Assembly: GCA_015066365.1 (NCBI GenBank) | Contig: SVON01000006.1 | Span: 1-59,029 of the forward strand | DNA from: Oscillospiraceae bacterium | Lineage (GTDB): Bacteria; Bacillota; Clostridia; Oscillospirales; Acutalibacteraceae | Direction of reading: 5' to 3' | DNA length: 59,029 nt | Shown: positions 15,518 to 26,100 of the stretch, one piece after another | Numbering within the stretch: position 1 is the stretch's first letter | Layout of the letters: each line of letters begins with the position of its first letter | Notes under the pieces: model-generated | Database searches by the model: none | The model's input: the letters and a program-made list of their open reading frames with translations, nothing else | Told to the model about the DNA's origin: nothing | Position numbers and translations under genes: made by a program

Positions 15518-16387
15518 ATGAACACTGTATTTACCAATGCACAGCGGGCCCGGGTACTGACCGAGGCTCTGCCCTATATCAAGCAGTATAACGGCAAGGT
15601 CGTCGTGGTGAAATACGGCGGCAACGCCATGGTGAACGAAGAGCTCAAACAGCAGGTGATGGAGGACATCGCTCTGCTGTGGCTCATCGGCGTTAAGGTG
15701 GTGCTGGTCCACGGCGGCGGTCCGGAGATCAGCGAGACGATGAAAAAATTTGGCAAAGAGGCCGTGTTCGTGGACGGTCTGCGGGTCACCGACAAGGAGA
15801 CTGTGGACATCGTCCAGATGGTGCTGGCCGGCAAGGTAAATAAATCCTTAGTGACCCTCTTGCAGAAAAAGGGCGGTCACGCGGTGGGCCTTTCCGGTAT
15901 GGACGGCGGTCTCATCGAGGCCAAAATGAAGGACGAACGTCTGGGCTACGTGGGCCAGATCACCAAGATCCGCCCCCAGCCCATCACCGACCTGCTGGAA
16001 AAGAACTATATCCCGGTCATCTCCACCGTAGCCAGCGACCGGGAGGGCAACGCCTATAACATCAACGGCGACACCGCCGCCGCCTACATCGCCGGTGCCC
16101 TGGGGGCCGAGCGACTGATTATGATGACCGACATCGCCGGCATTCTGCGGGACAAGGACGACCCCGACACCCTCATCCCCCAGTTGACCATCTCCGAGGC
16201 CAAAGCCCTGTATGAGGAGGGGGTCATCTCCGGCGGTATGATCCCCAAGGTGGATTGCTGCATCGAGGCCATCCACGAGGGCGTGAAGAACGTGATCATT
16301 ATGGACGGCCGTGTGCCCCACTCCATCCTGATGGAGATCCTCACCGACGAGGGTGCCGGTACTATGGTGACGGGGGATCAAGAATGA
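15518..16387 (+). CDS. argB: Acetylglutamate kinase
   Basis: This enzyme phosphorylates N-acetylglutamate, the second step of arginine synthesis and usually the target of feedback inhibition. VVVKYGGNAM near residue 27 binds phosphate; VLVHGGGPEI and YNINGDTAAAYIAGALGAE are the substrate and nucleotide blocks of the amino acid kinase family. The length is 289 residues from ATG 15518, preferred over the in-frame ATG at 15509 because AAGGA lies at 15505-15509. The N-terminal extension (NTVFTNAQRARVLTEALPYI) resembles the helix that mediates hexamer formation in arginine-inhibited enzymes, so feedback control is likely. The stop overlaps the argD start (ATGA). Confidence 0.95.
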   Translation: MNTVFTNAQRARVLTEALPYIKQYNGKVVVVKYGGNAMVNEELKQQVMEDIALLWLIGVKVVLVHGGGPEISETMKKFGKEAVFVDGLRVTDKETVDIVQMVLAGKVNKSLVTLLQKKGGHAVGLSGMDGGLIEAKMKDERLGYVGQITKIRPQPITDLLEKNYIPVISTVASDREGNAYNINGDTAAAYIAGALGAERLIMMTDIAGILRDKDDPDTLIPQLTISEAKALYEEGVISGGMIPKVDCCIEAIHEGVKNVIIMDGRVPHSILMEILTDEGAGTMVTGDQE

Positions 16388-17532
16388 GCATCACACAGAT
16401 TGACAAACAATACGTAGCCGGCACCTATAACCGCTTTCCGGTGGAGATCGTCCGGGGCAAGGGGGCCGAGTGCTGGGATGCCGAGGGCAAGCGGTATATT
16501 GACCTAGGCACCGGCATCGGTGTCACCGCCTTTGGCTATGCCGACGAGGCTTGGCAGGCGGCGGTCACCGCCCAACTTTCGGCGGTGCAGCACACCTCCA
16601 ACCTCTATTACACCGAGCCTTGCGCGAAATTAGCCGAGGCACTGTGCACCCGCACCGGGCTGAGCAAGGTGTTTTTTGCCAACTCCGGTGCAGAGGCCAA
16701 CGAGTGCGCCATCAAGGTGGCGAGAAAGTACGCCGCCGAGAAAAAGGGCGCCGACCATCACGTGATCGTGACGCTGGAAAACAGTTTCCACGGACGGACG
16801 CTGACCACACTGGCCGCCACCGGTCAGGAGCATTTTCACGGTCTGTTCCAGCCCCTCACCCCCGGCTTTATCCACACCCCCGCCAACGATCTGGCGGCCT
16901 TTGAGCAGGTGCTGAACGAGCACAAGGTGGCCGGCGTGCTGTTTGAGTGCGTCCAGGGCGAGGGCGGTGTCCTGAACCTCACCGACGAGTTCGTTCTGGG
17001 TATGGCGAAGCTGTGCGCCGCTCAGGATATTCTGCTGATGGTGGACGAGGTGCAGACCGGCAACGGTCGCACCGGCAAACTGTACGCCTTTCAGCATTAC
17101 GCCATCACCCCCGACGTGGTCACCACCGCCAAGGGGCTTGGTGGGGGCTTACCCATCGGTGCCTGTATGATGAGCCAGAAGTGCGCTGCTGTTTTAGGCT
17201 ACGGCGACCACGGCTCCACCTACGGCGGCAACCCCGTCTGCTGTGCCGGCGCCCTGAACGTCATCCAGCGCATCGACGACACGCTGCTGAACGGGGTATT
17301 GGAGCGGGAGGCCTATATTCGCCAGCGACTGAGCGGTTACACCGTCACCGGACGGGGGCTGATGCTGGGCATCGAGACGACCAAGCCGGTGGGCGAAGTG
17401 ATTACCGCCTGCCGTGAGCGCGGCGTGCTGGTACTCTCTGCCAAAACCAAGGTGCGGCTGTTACCGCCCCTGAATATCCCGATGGAAATCTTAGCCGAAG
17501 CGATGGATACGATCGTCGAGGCGCTGAAATGA
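16384..17532 (+). CDS. argD: Acetylornithine aminotransferase
   Basis: This PLP enzyme transfers the amino group of glutamate to N-acetylglutamate semialdehyde. The length is 382 residues. The PLP lysine is K250 in [31 protein letters not shown] near residue 100 and ENSFHGRT are class III aminotransferase blocks, and [12 protein letters not shown] holds the Asp that contacts the pyridine nitrogen. ATG 16384 overlaps the argB stop by 4 bases. The argF start lies 10 bases after its stop. Confidence 0.96.
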   Translation: MSITQIDKQYVAGTYNRFPVEIVRGKGAECWDAEGKRYIDLGTGIGVTAFGYADEAWQAAVTAQLSAVQHTSNLYYTEPCAKLAEALCTRTGLSKVFFANSGAEANECAIKVARKYAAEKKGADHHVIVTLENSFHGRTLTTLAATGQEHFHGLFQPLTPGFIHTPANDLAAFEQVLNEHKVAGVLFECVQGEGGVLNLTDEFVLGMAKLCAAQDILLMVDEVQTGNGRTGKLYAFQHYAITPDVVTTAKGLGGGLPIGACMMSQKCAAVLGYGDHGSTYGGNPVCCAGALNVIQRIDDTLLNGVLEREAYIRQRLSGYTVTGRGLMLGIETTKPVGEVITACRERGVLVLSAKTKVRLLPPLNIPMEILAEAMDTIVEALK

Positions 17533-17542
17533 GGAACGAATT

Positions 17543-18535
17543 ATGCTGAAATTACGTGACAAGCATTTTCTGAAACTGCTGGATTTTACCCCAGCCGAGA
17601 TCGAGGGGCTCATCGACCTGGCCGCCGACTTTAAGGCCAAGAAAAAGGCCGGTATCCCCCACAAGCTGTACGAGGGCAAGAACATCGCCCTGATCTTTGA
17701 AAAGACCTCCACCCGCACCCGTTGTGCCTTTGAGGTGGCGGGTGCCGACCTGGGGATGCACCCGGTGTATCTGGATCCCTCCGGCAGCCAGATCGGCAAA
17801 AAGGAGTCCATCGCCGACACCGCCCGGGTACTGGGTCGGATGTTCGACGGCATCGAGTACCGGGGCTACGGACAGGAGATCGTGGAGGAACTGGCCCACT
17901 ACGCCGGCGTGCCGGTGTGGAACGGTCTGACCAACGAATTCCACCCCACCCAGATTTTAGCCGATTTCCTCACCATCCGGGAGCATTTCGGTACGCTGAA
18001 GGGCATCAAACTGGTGTATATGGGGGATGCCCGCTACAATATGGGCAACTCGCTGATGGTGGGCTGTGCCAAGATGGGGATGCACTTTGTGGCCTGCTCC
18101 CCCAAGGCCTATTTCCCCAACGCAGAACTGATCGCCCAGTGTGAGGCCATCGCCGCCGAGACCGGGGCGGTGCTGGAGTTCATCGAGGACCCCATCGTCG
18201 CCACCAAGGGCGCCCACGTGCTGTATACCGACGTCTGGGTGTCGATGGGCGAGCCGGACGACGTATGGCAGGAGCGCATCCAGCAGCTCTCCCCCTACCG
18301 GATCACGGAGGAACTGATGAACAACGCCGGGGACCAGGCGGTGTTTATGCACTGTCTGCCCGCCTTCCACGACCTGAAGACCACCGTGGGCAAGCAGATC
18401 TACGATAAATTCGGCATCGACTGTATGGAGGTCACCGACCAGGTGTTTGAGAGTGACCGCTCCATCGTCTTTGACGAGGCGGAGAACCGTATGCACACCA
18501 TCAAGGCCGTGATGGCTGCCACGTTGGCTGTGTAA
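17543..18535 (+). CDS. argF: Ornithine carbamoyltransferase
   Basis: This enzyme forms citrulline from ornithine and carbamoyl phosphate. The carbamoyl phosphate site STRTR is at residues 56-60 and the ornithine-binding HCLPAFHD at 270-277. [10 protein letters not shown] and DARYNMGNS are also typical. The length of 330 residues is normal. It is the last gene of the operon, followed by a strong terminator at 18554-18582. No adjacent arcA or arcC is present, which supports a biosynthetic rather than a catabolic enzyme. Confidence 0.96.
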   Translation: MLKLRDKHFLKLLDFTPAEIEGLIDLAADFKAKKKAGIPHKLYEGKNIALIFEKTSTRTRCAFEVAGADLGMHPVYLDPSGSQIGKKESIADTARVLGRMFDGIEYRGYGQEIVEELAHYAGVPVWNGLTNEFHPTQILADFLTIREHFGTLKGIKLVYMGDARYNMGNSLMVGCAKMGMHFVACSPKAYFPNAELIAQCEAIAAETGAVLEFIEDPIVATKGAHVLYTDVWVSMGEPDDVWQERIQQLSPYRITEELMNNAGDQAVFMHCLPAFHDLKTTVGKQIYDKFGIDCMEVTDQVFESDRSIVFDEAENRMHTIKAVMAATLAV

Positions 18536-18553
18536 TAAAGAATGCAAAAAAAG

Positions 18554-18582
18554 AGCCGAGGCTGACGCCTCGGCTTTTTTTT
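18554..18582 (+). terminator. Terminator of the arg operon
   Basis: AGCCGAGGC (18554-18562) pairs with GCCTCGGCT (18567-18575), then a run of T. The same stem recurs at 19611-19632. Confidence 0.95.
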
Positions 18583-18593
18583 AGAAAAATCTA

Positions 18594-18641
18594 TTGACAA
18601 AGCGAAAAAGTGTGCTATACTATAATTAACAATTCAGTTAA
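18594..18641 (+). promoter_or_regulatory. Promoter and operator of sdpRI-like pair
   Basis: TTGACA (18594-18599) and TATACT (18616-18621) are 16 bases apart. The inverted repeat TTAAC-N6-GTTAA (18626-18641) covers the transcription start, and GTTAA-type motifs repeat up to 18655. This fits autorepression by the ArsR-type regulator encoded next. Confidence 0.65.
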
Positions 18642-18672
18642 ATGTTAAATGTTAACAAAGGAGGGTTGCACG

Positions 18673-18948
18673 ATGGGACTGCAAAAGACGTTAAAAGCGC
18701 TGTCCGATCCCATTCGGCGAGAGATTCTCAACCTGCTCAAAGGTGGGCGGTTATCCGCCGGAGAAATATCCAGCCACTTTGACATCACCGACGCGGCGGT
18801 ATCCCGCCATCTGTCGGTGCTGAAAGAGGCGGACCTCATCCGGGACACCCGGGAGGGTAAGTTTATCTATTACGACCTGAACGCCTCGGTGCTGGAGGAA
18901 ATCCTGCTGTGGGTGAGTGAACTGAAAGGAGAGAATGACCATGCGTGA
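18673..18948 (+). CDS. sdpR: ArsR-family repressor, SdpR-like
   Basis: This 91-residue winged-helix regulator starts at ATG 18673 behind AAAGGAGGGTTGCACG. Residues about 5-80 give the ArsR fold: LKALSDPIRREILNLLKGG, then GEISSHFDITDAAVSRHLSV as recognition helices and a wing (DTREGKFIYYDLN). It lacks the Cys metal site ELCVCDL of arsenic sensors, so metal sensing is unlikely. The next gene encodes an SdpI-like membrane protein and overlaps its 3' end by 8 bases. In Bacillus SdpR is sequestered by SdpI when toxin is bound; the same circuit is inferred here. Confidence 0.82.
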   Translation: MGLQKTLKALSDPIRREILNLLKGGRLSAGEISSHFDITDAAVSRHLSVLKEADLIRDTREGKFIYYDLNASVLEEILLWVSELKGENDHA

Positions 18949-19603
18949 GTATTTTAAGAAATATAAGGGGTCTTTGATCATTACCTCCCTGCTCAACCTG
19001 CTGCCCATCGGGGCAGGGTTGATCCTGTGGGAGGACCTGCCGGAGAAAATGCCTATGCACTGGGGCATCAACGGCGAGGTGGACAACTGGGGCTCCAAAG
19101 CCGTAGCGGTGTTTGTGATGCCGCTGATTCTGTTTGCGGCCCAATGGCTCTGCTTTTTTGCCTCCGGTCTGGACCCCAAGCGCCGCAATCTAAACCCAAA
19201 AGTGCTGAGCATCGTGCTGGGCATTATCCCCGGCATCAACCTGGCCATCCACGCAGGGCTCTATCTATACGCTCTGGGCTACGAGGTGGATATGGTACCG
19301 ATAGTCTGCGCCCTGATGGGCGTGCTGTTTATCCTCATCGGTAACTATCTGCCCAAGTGCAAGCAGAGCTACACCATGGGTATCAAGCTGCCCTGGACTC
19401 TGCACGATGAAGAGAACTGGAACGCCACCCACCGTCTGGGTGGTAAATTGTGGGTTTGCGGCGGTGTGCTGACCATTGTCTGTGGCTTTCTGCCTCCGGT
19501 GGCGGCCTTTATCGTCCTGATGGTTGTGGTGGCGGTGATGGTGGCGGTCCCCACCATCTATTCTTACCGCCTATATAAGAAAAAGAACCAAGACGCTGAG
19601 TAA
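18941..19603 (+). CDS. sdpI: SdpI-like immunity and signalling membrane protein
   Basis: This 220-residue polytopic membrane protein has about six hydrophobic segments (for example LLNLLPIGAGLIL, AVFVMPLILFAAQW, ALMGVLFILIG, FIVLMVVVAVMVAV). LPEKMPMHWGINGEVDNWGS is the DUF1648 signature and GNYLPKCKQSYTMGIKLPWT the SdpI signature. ATG 18941 is preferred over ATG 18935 because AAAGGAG (18925-18931) is too near the latter. In Bacillus this protein protects against the SdpC toxin and recruits SdpR. No sdpABC toxin genes are in the window, so it may guard against toxins made by neighbours. Confidence 0.85.
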   Translation: MREYFKKYKGSLIITSLLNLLPIGAGLILWEDLPEKMPMHWGINGEVDNWGSKAVAVFVMPLILFAAQWLCFFASGLDPKRRNLNPKVLSIVLGIIPGINLAIHAGLYLYALGYEVDMVPIVCALMGVLFILIGNYLPKCKQSYTMGIKLPWTLHDEENWNATHRLGGKLWVCGGVLTIVCGFLPPVAAFIVLMVVVAVMVAVPTIYSYRLYKKKNQDAE

Positions 19604-19610
19604 GCGAAAG

Positions 19611-19637
19611 AGCCGAGGCTGATGCCTCGGCTCTTGT
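19611..19637. terminator. Terminator between convergent sdpI and addA
   Basis: AGCCGAGGC (19611-19619) pairs with GCCTCGGCT (19624-19632), followed by a T-rich run. The stem is identical to the one at 18554-18575. Confidence 0.88.
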
Positions 19638-19643
19638 TTTTGT

Positions 19644-22600
19644 TTATTTCACCTCGACCGTTTTGTCCAGAGCAAAGGAGTACAGCAGCATCTCCTTCAC
19701 CGGCAGTCCGAGGATGGTCTCCAGCGCTTGCCGATAGAATACCATCTGACTGCGATAGCGGTCAATAAGCTCCTGACCGGTCTTCACCCGGTCGGTCTTA
19801 TAGTCCACCAACGTAAGACCGTCCTCCTCCTGAAACACGCAGTCGGCAATACCCTGCACCAGCACCTCTTCTGAGGTCAGCTCTGCCGGGAGTGTCCCGT
19901 CCACCATCCCCGCCGGAACCATCACCGCAAAGGGATACTCCCGCCACACCCGGAGGGCGGCGCTCATCCGTCGGTAGAGATCACCGGCAAAGAAAGCGCT
20001 CAACCGCTCCATATTCAGCGAGGTGGCCTGCTGAAGCGTCAGGAACCCTGCCGCAGTCAGCCGGTCGATCTCCGCAAGCAGGTCGGACGAGGCCGCCTCG
20101 TAATCCGCGAACTGCATAAAGGTGTGCATCGCCGTGCCCTTTTGGGCGGGGGTGAGCCCCTCCGCCTGCAAAAAGGCGGGACGGGCTTTGGCAACGTGCT
20201 CCCGGCTCATCTTCTGATGGGAGAGCTGGGAGGCCGCCAGCTTGGCGGGTACCCCCAGCAGGGGGGCGTAGCCGTAGGCATAGTCCCGGCGCTCTTTCAG
20301 CCGTTTGACCATCTCCGGATCCGCCTTATAGCCGTCGCTGTCGTCATTCTCTTCCGGCTGTTTCAGTTCCGGGCGCAACACCACCGCCATCCGGCTTTCA
20401 TCCGGGCAGAGGGGCACCCGTCCCGTCTGATGTACCTCGGCAAAATCCGGATGGCGCAAACAAGCCGCCAGCAACAGCGCACCCGGGCACGTTTCGCCCA
20501 GTATCGTATCCGGCAACAGCGCACCCTGCTCCGGCAACTCCTGCTCCAGCTCGGCCAACGTCTGCTCCGGCTCATTCATCGAGTACGTCAAGATCAGTTT
20601 TTCCCGGGCTCGGGTCAGCGCCACGTACCATACCCGCAACAGTTCTGCCGCATCGTCCAACCGCTTGGCGCACCCCACGCTGTAAAAGGACAGCGGGGTG
20701 TGCCTCTCTCGGGTGGTTTCGTTGACCAGTTTAAGGGCGATGCCGGCCTCGGCGTGCAACAGCAGGTTGTCCCGCCGGGTATCGTCCCGCTTATGATAAT
20801 TGAGCCGGGCCACAAACACCACCGGGAACTCCAAGCCCTTGGAGCCGTGGATGGTCATCAGCCGCACACCGTCCTGCTGGAGCGTATCCCCCGACGGCAG
20901 ATCCTCGCCGCTCTCCTCCACCCGGTCTACGTACCGGACAAAGGCGGAAAGACCGCGGAAGCCGCCCTGCTCAAACCGGCGGGCCACCCGATCCAGCTGT
21001 TGCAGGTTGGCCACCCGCTGACTGCCGGCGGAGCGGGCGGCGAACACCGCCTCCATATCCGTCTCCCGCATCACCGTCTCCAGTAACCGGTCGGCCGGCA
21101 GGGACACCGCCAGGGTGCGGAACCGCCGCAAGCTGGCCAAAAAGCGTTCTGCCTGACCAGCCAGCTCCGTCCGGTCGGACTGCTCGGCCATCTCGGTCAC
21201 CGCCACGTACAGCGGGACATTGGGAGCGCCCAGACGGATCTGCGCCAGGTCGTCGGTGGTAAAGCCGTACAGCGGCGACAGCATCACCGCCGCCAGCGCC
21301 ACGTCCCGCAGGGGATTGTCGATCACCCGCAACAGCGATAGGGCGGTACGCACCTCCGGCGTGCTCAAAAACGCCTCACCCTTATCCACCGCCACCGGGA
21401 TACCCATCTGATTCAGTTCTTTGACAAACACCGGCATATCCTTGGACAACCGGTTGAGGATGCAAATATCCTTATAATTCAGTTTGGGATCTTCTTCCTG
21501 TTTCTTGCGGGTGACGGTCATGGTAGCCATCAGCTCTTTGATTCTCTGACCAATCAGCCGCGCCTCCCTCTGCACCTCGGTCAAGCCCTGCGCTTCCGCC
21601 TCGGCCTGATCCAGCAGGCACCACTCGGTGGTGCTCTCCTGCGGGGGGTACGGCAGGGAGGGGATCAGTTCTTCCCGCCGGTCGTATTCCACGCCGCCCA
21701 GGCGACGGCTCATCAGCTGCCGGAAGATGTAGTTGACCGTATCGGTAACCTCTTTTCGGCTCCGGTAATTTCGGCCCAGCGTGATGGTGGCCGGGAACTG
21801 CTCGTTGTCCGGATCATAGGGCGCATAACGATCCCGCCGATCGATAAAAATCGAGGGCATCGCCTGACGGAACCCATAGATGCTCTGCTTGACGTCGCCC
21901 ACCATAAACAGGTTTTCACCCCCGTTGGTGATGGCCTCAAACAGGGCGTCCTGAGCGGCGTTGGTGTCCTGATACTCGTCCACCATCACCTCTTCAAACC
22001 GGCCTGCCACCTCCTGCGCCAGAGGGGTGGCACAGCCATCCTCCGCCACCAGAAGGCGGAGCGCCTCGTGCTCCAGATCGCTGTAATCCAGCCACTTCTG
22101 CTGCCGCTTGAGTTGGATAAACTGCTGAGAAAACGCCCCCACCAGGTGGCAGAAGGCCTCGATGACCGGTGCCTGAAACGCTAGATCCTCCCGGCACTGC
22201 TGCTCATCTCCGGGGAAGAGTTTCATCAGCTTTTTGTTGCGTTCCTTGATGGCTTCCCGCACCTCTTTCAGCCGGGCTTTGCCCTCGATCTGGATCTCCT
22301 CCAGTTTTCGGGGACCTCCGCTCATCCTTTGCAGGCTCAGGGTCCGCACCCGCTGATACAACTGGTCGTAGGTCATAACGGGCAGCTGCTCGCGGAAATC
22401 GTTTAGATTGTCCACATCCATCTGCAGTTTTTCAGAGAAAAAGTCCAACTGATGGTCTTGGGCAATCTGACAGGCATGCTGAGCGTAGTGGATCATCCGC
22501 TCCAGCGCCAGATCCATCTCGGTCAGAATGGGTTGCATCCAACCGGACTGTTCCAGCGGCAATACCTGGGTATAGGCGTCCATCTGTTTTTGCAGCCACA

Positions 22601-23186
22601 CCTCGGGATGGGGTTGTGCCTGCATAAATTCGTGGGCTTTGAGCACCGCTTTGCGCAAATCCCGATCGTTCTTATGACTGCACAGCTGGCGGGTGAGCTC
22701 CATAAATGCCGGGTCCCGCTGCCGATAGCTTTGCTCCAGCACCGCATCCAGCGCCTCGGCTTTCAGCAGTTTGGTCTGCCCTTCCTCAGCGATGGAGAAA
22801 CCGACAGGCAGCTCTGCCTGAGCGGAAAACTCCTGCAACAGACGGGAGCAGAAGCCGTGCACGGTGGAAATATAGGCACGGGGCAGCAGCATCTGCTGTC
22901 GGACGTAGTTGAGATTGTCCGGCTCGGCGGCCATTTTTTCCGCCAGAACCTCGCTCAGGCGCTGCCGCATCTCTGCCGCCGCGGCCCGGGTGTAGGTGAC
23001 GATCAGCAGACGGTCCACGTCCACCGGGGGCATGGTAGGCTTTCCCTCTTCGTCCGGGGCGCCGGTGAGCATCCGGATAACCCGCTCCACCAGCACCGCC
23101 GTCTTGCCGGAGCCGGCTGCCGCCGACACCAGCAGGGTGCCGCCACGGGCGGTAAAACTGTATTCCTGTTCTTTATTCCATCCCAT
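19644..23186 (-). CDS. addA: ATP-dependent helicase/nuclease subunit A
   Basis: AddA is the UvrD-type helicase and nuclease subunit of AddAB, the Firmicutes counterpart of RecBCD, which resects double-strand breaks for RecA. The Walker A motif AAAGSGKTAVLVERVIRML is near residue 30, VMVDEYQDTNAAQ is the Walker B/motif II block, and LMTIHGSKGLEFPVVFV is motif V. The C-terminal nuclease reads VQGIADCVFQ and LVDYKTDR (D-x-K). The length is about 1180 residues. ATG 23186 is preferred over GTG 23195 because AAAGGAGG lies 9 bases upstream of the former. It overlaps the end of addB by 14 bases, so the two are co-translated. Confidence 0.96.
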   Translation of the reverse strand: MGWNKEQEYSFTARGGTLLVSAAAGSGKTAVLVERVIRMLTGAPDEEGKPTMPPVDVDRLLIVTYTRAAAAEMRQRLSEVLAEKMAAEPDNLNYVRQQMLLPRAYISTVHGFCSRLLQEFSAQAELPVGFSIAEEGQTKLLKAEALDAVLEQSYRQRDPAFMELTRQLCSHKNDRDLRKAVLKAHEFMQAQPHPEVWLQKQMDAYTQVLPLEQSGWMQPILTEMDLALERMIHYAQHACQIAQDHQLDFFSEKLQMDVDNLNDFREQLPVMTYDQLYQRVRTLSLQRMSGGPRKLEEIQIEGKARLKEVREAIKERNKKLMKLFPGDEQQCREDLAFQAPVIEAFCHLVGAFSQQFIQLKRQQKWLDYSDLEHEALRLLVAEDGCATPLAQEVAGRFEEVMVDEYQDTNAAQDALFEAITNGGENLFMVGDVKQSIYGFRQAMPSIFIDRRDRYAPYDPDNEQFPATITLGRNYRSRKEVTDTVNYIFRQLMSRRLGGVEYDRREELIPSLPYPPQESTTEWCLLDQAEAEAQGLTEVQREARLIGQRIKELMATMTVTRKKQEEDPKLNYKDICILNRLSKDMPVFVKELNQMGIPVAVDKGEAFLSTPEVRTALSLLRVIDNPLRDVALAAVMLSPLYGFTTDDLAQIRLGAPNVPLYVAVTEMAEQSDRTELAGQAERFLASLRRFRTLAVSLPADRLLETVMRETDMEAVFAARSAGSQRVANLQQLDRVARRFEQGGFRGLSAFVRYVDRVEESGEDLPSGDTLQQDGVRLMTIHGSKGLEFPVVFVARLNYHKRDDTRRDNLLLHAEAGIALKLVNETTRERHTPLSFYSVGCAKRLDDAAELLRVWYVALTRAREKLILTYSMNEPEQTLAELEQELPEQGALLPDTILGETCPGALLLAACLRHPDFAEVHQTGRVPLCPDESRMAVVLRPELKQPEENDDSDGYKADPEMVKRLKERRDYAYGYAPLLGVPAKLAASQLSHQKMSREHVAKARPAFLQAEGLTPAQKGTAMHTFMQFADYEAASSDLLAEIDRLTAAGFLTLQQATSLNMERLSAFFAGDLYRRMSAALRVWREYPFAVMVPAGMVDGTLPAELTSEEVLVQGIADCVFQEEDGLTLVDYKTDRVKTGQELIDRYRSQMVFYRQALETILGLPVKEMLLYSFALDKTVEVK

Positions 23187-26100
23187 CCGGCTCACCCTCC
23201 TTTTCCAGTTGCTCCATCGCCACAGCGAAATCCGCCCTTTTTAGTTCGTTGATGCGGTCACCCGATTCGCGACCGCACACCGCCTTATACTCACAATAGG
23301 TGCACGAAGGCACCCAGGCATCCTTTTCGTCGGTGGGGACCGCGTCGATGACGCCGTCCAACAGGGTCTCGCCCATCTCCACCAGCAGGCGTTCCACCGT
23401 CCGGCGCAGTACGTCGAACTGTCGAGCGGTGACCACGTCACCCTCTACGGTTTCCACCTCGCCCTCTTCTTTCACCGGCTTCATCTTCGCCGGAATAAAG
23501 AGGCCCTGGGCGCTGGGGTCCATCGCCTTTACCACCTGGGGGTCCGCCAGCACCACGCCGTTCATCTTCATCCCTCTCAGCCGTTGCTCCGGCTTGGCCC
23601 CCCGCGTAACGATCAGGTTGCTCAAGGGGTGATACAGCACACCTGCCGGATGCAATCCGTCGCTGCGCCCCAATTTGTCCGCATAGTGGGCGCTATTCTC
23701 GCAGATGGTGAAGAGATACACCAGCATCTGGATACACTGCCCCTGGGACAGGGTGGACAGGTCAAAGGTGGTGCTGCCGGTTTTATAATCCACCACCCGG
23801 ACATAGGCGGTTTGGGTGCCATCCTCGTTATCCTGTATGTAGAGGTCTACCCGGTCCACCTTGCCCTGCAACTGGACAGAGCCCTGATTCTTGGTCATCG
23901 GTAGCTGGAGCGACAGCACGCCATCCTCCTTAAACCGGCTCTTGGTATAGATGTTCAGCTCAAAATCCAAAGGGGTAAACTTGCCCTGCTGCAGCTCCAC
24001 CATCGTGTGCCACAAAAGGTTTCGGGCGCTGAGTTGAGCCAGCCCCACCTGATACATAAACCGACCGTTTTTGTTGGCAAAGCCCCCCATCTCCCGACGG
24101 ATATAGTCGCTCAGTACCCGCTCCACGTCAGCGTACAATCTATCCAAAAGGGCCGCGTCAGGGGTGGTGGTGGTGGGCTGCTCCCGCAGTTGATCCAGAA
24201 GGTTCCCCTTTTGGCAGTATTCCTGCAACAGCACCTCCGCCGCATAGTGTACCAGCGTACCAAAAATGCGTCCGTCGATCTCCGCCACCCGTCGCTCCTG
24301 CAGGCGCAGACCGTACTGGCAGAAATACTTAAACTTACAATGATAGAAAACGTCCGCCTGGGTGGCCGACAACGCCATATCCTGCTTAAACAGGGCTTTG
24401 GCGGTTTCCGGACGGTTCAGACGATAGTCCACCCCCTGCTCCGCGGCCCGTTGAACAGACCGAAGTCGGTGCTTGTATTCCTCCGAATCGCCCAGCACCT
24501 CTTTCAGGCTCTCGGTAAACGCAGAGGGGGTTCGGTATTCCAACGCCAACCGGCGGAACATCTCGTCTGCCGATTCCAGGTCGGCACCGTCCGGACGTTG
24601 TGCCACCCCCGCGGCGTGACCGGGCAGAATTTTCTGAATGGCGGTCACCACCGGCGAGGGACCGGTCTCAGCGCCGCTGCGATAGGTGACGATCAGCTGC
24701 TGGCTGGGGGCGGTCAGGGCCAGATAGGCGTAATACCGCTCCTCCACACACTGGGTCAGCACATCCTCGGCCAAGGTCAGCCCCCGCGCTTTCAGTCGGC
24801 GGCGCTCCTCCTCGGTCAGCAGACCGTCCCCCATCGGATAGGCAGGGAGCACCCCTTCGTTGGCACCCAGCACCAACACCACCCGGGGGTTATCAAACCG
24901 CATACGGTTCACGCTACCCACCTGCACCGCATCCAGGCCTTGGGGAATGGTGCCCATATCCATCGTGCGGCACAGCATCGTAAACAGATCCTCCAACCGG
25001 CTTGCCGGCAGGTGCTGGTCACCCAACGCCACCACAAACCGATCCAAGATCTTCATCAGTTCATCCCACAACCGCGCCGCGTGAGCCGCCAGCACCGGCT
25101 GTGCCATCGCCTCCAGCACCTCGGTCTGGTGAGCGATCCGCTCCGGCAGATCCCGCTGGTCAGCCAACCACCGGTACACCGCCATCGCAAACTGACGACC
25201 GGTAGCCCCGCCCCGCAGCGCACCGCGCAAGGGGGTCAGGGAATCCACCAAGGCCTGACGGCGCTCATTCAGTCGTTGGAGCAGCGCATCGTCCGCCGAC
25301 GTCATCTTGCGGTCGATGCCCTGGGGGTTCTCGGTCCACTCCTGCTCCCAACGGGAGCCTTCGATGCGCCATGTGTATACATAGTTCTCTATCTCAGCGA
25401 TCTCTACCGGGGTGAGCGGCCACAGATCGGTCTTCATCAGCCGCAGCAGCTCCTCGGTGCGCCAACCGCCCACCGCCACGCGCAGGGCGGAACGCACATA
25501 CACCACCAGAGGCTCACACAGCAGATCCCGACGGGCATCCATATAATAGGGGATACCCTCGCAGGCCATCAGGTCGTCCAAGAGGCCCTGATAATCCCCT
25601 AACTGGCGCACCGCCACCGCAATCTCCCGGCAACGGTACCCCTCCCGCAACAAGCGGCGAAGCTGACGCACCGCATAGCGGCACTCCTCATACACCGTAG
25701 CGCAGGGGGTGACGATCACCTCCGGAGCCGCCCCCTCATACACCGCCGGAGCCGGGGCATACAGCCCGGTCTCCAGCGCTTTCAGCGCCGGGGTCTGAGC
25801 CCGGCGATTCTCTTCAAGACAGATTACGTTCCACGCCATACCGCGATCCTGCGCCAACCGATGCAGACGTTGGGCGGTGGCGGTCACCGGCGCAAACAGC
25901 GAAAATGCCCGAGAACAACCGGTCGTTTCGCCGGGCCACTCAGCCCCCAGGGTATCGGTACACAGCGCCACGGTCAGCTCCTCTGCCTGGGGCAGCACCG
26001 CATCCAGCACCGCCAACTCCTGCTGCGTAAAGCCCTTAAAGCCGTCCACAAACACCGCCGCCTGACGCAAAAGCGTGCTCTCCGGCAGTACGTCGGCCAA

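Noticed and set aside
24007-25602. Long + strand frame opposite addB
   Set aside because: Antisense shadow of a conserved nuclease gene; translation is His/Gln/Arg-rich with no domain or RBS.
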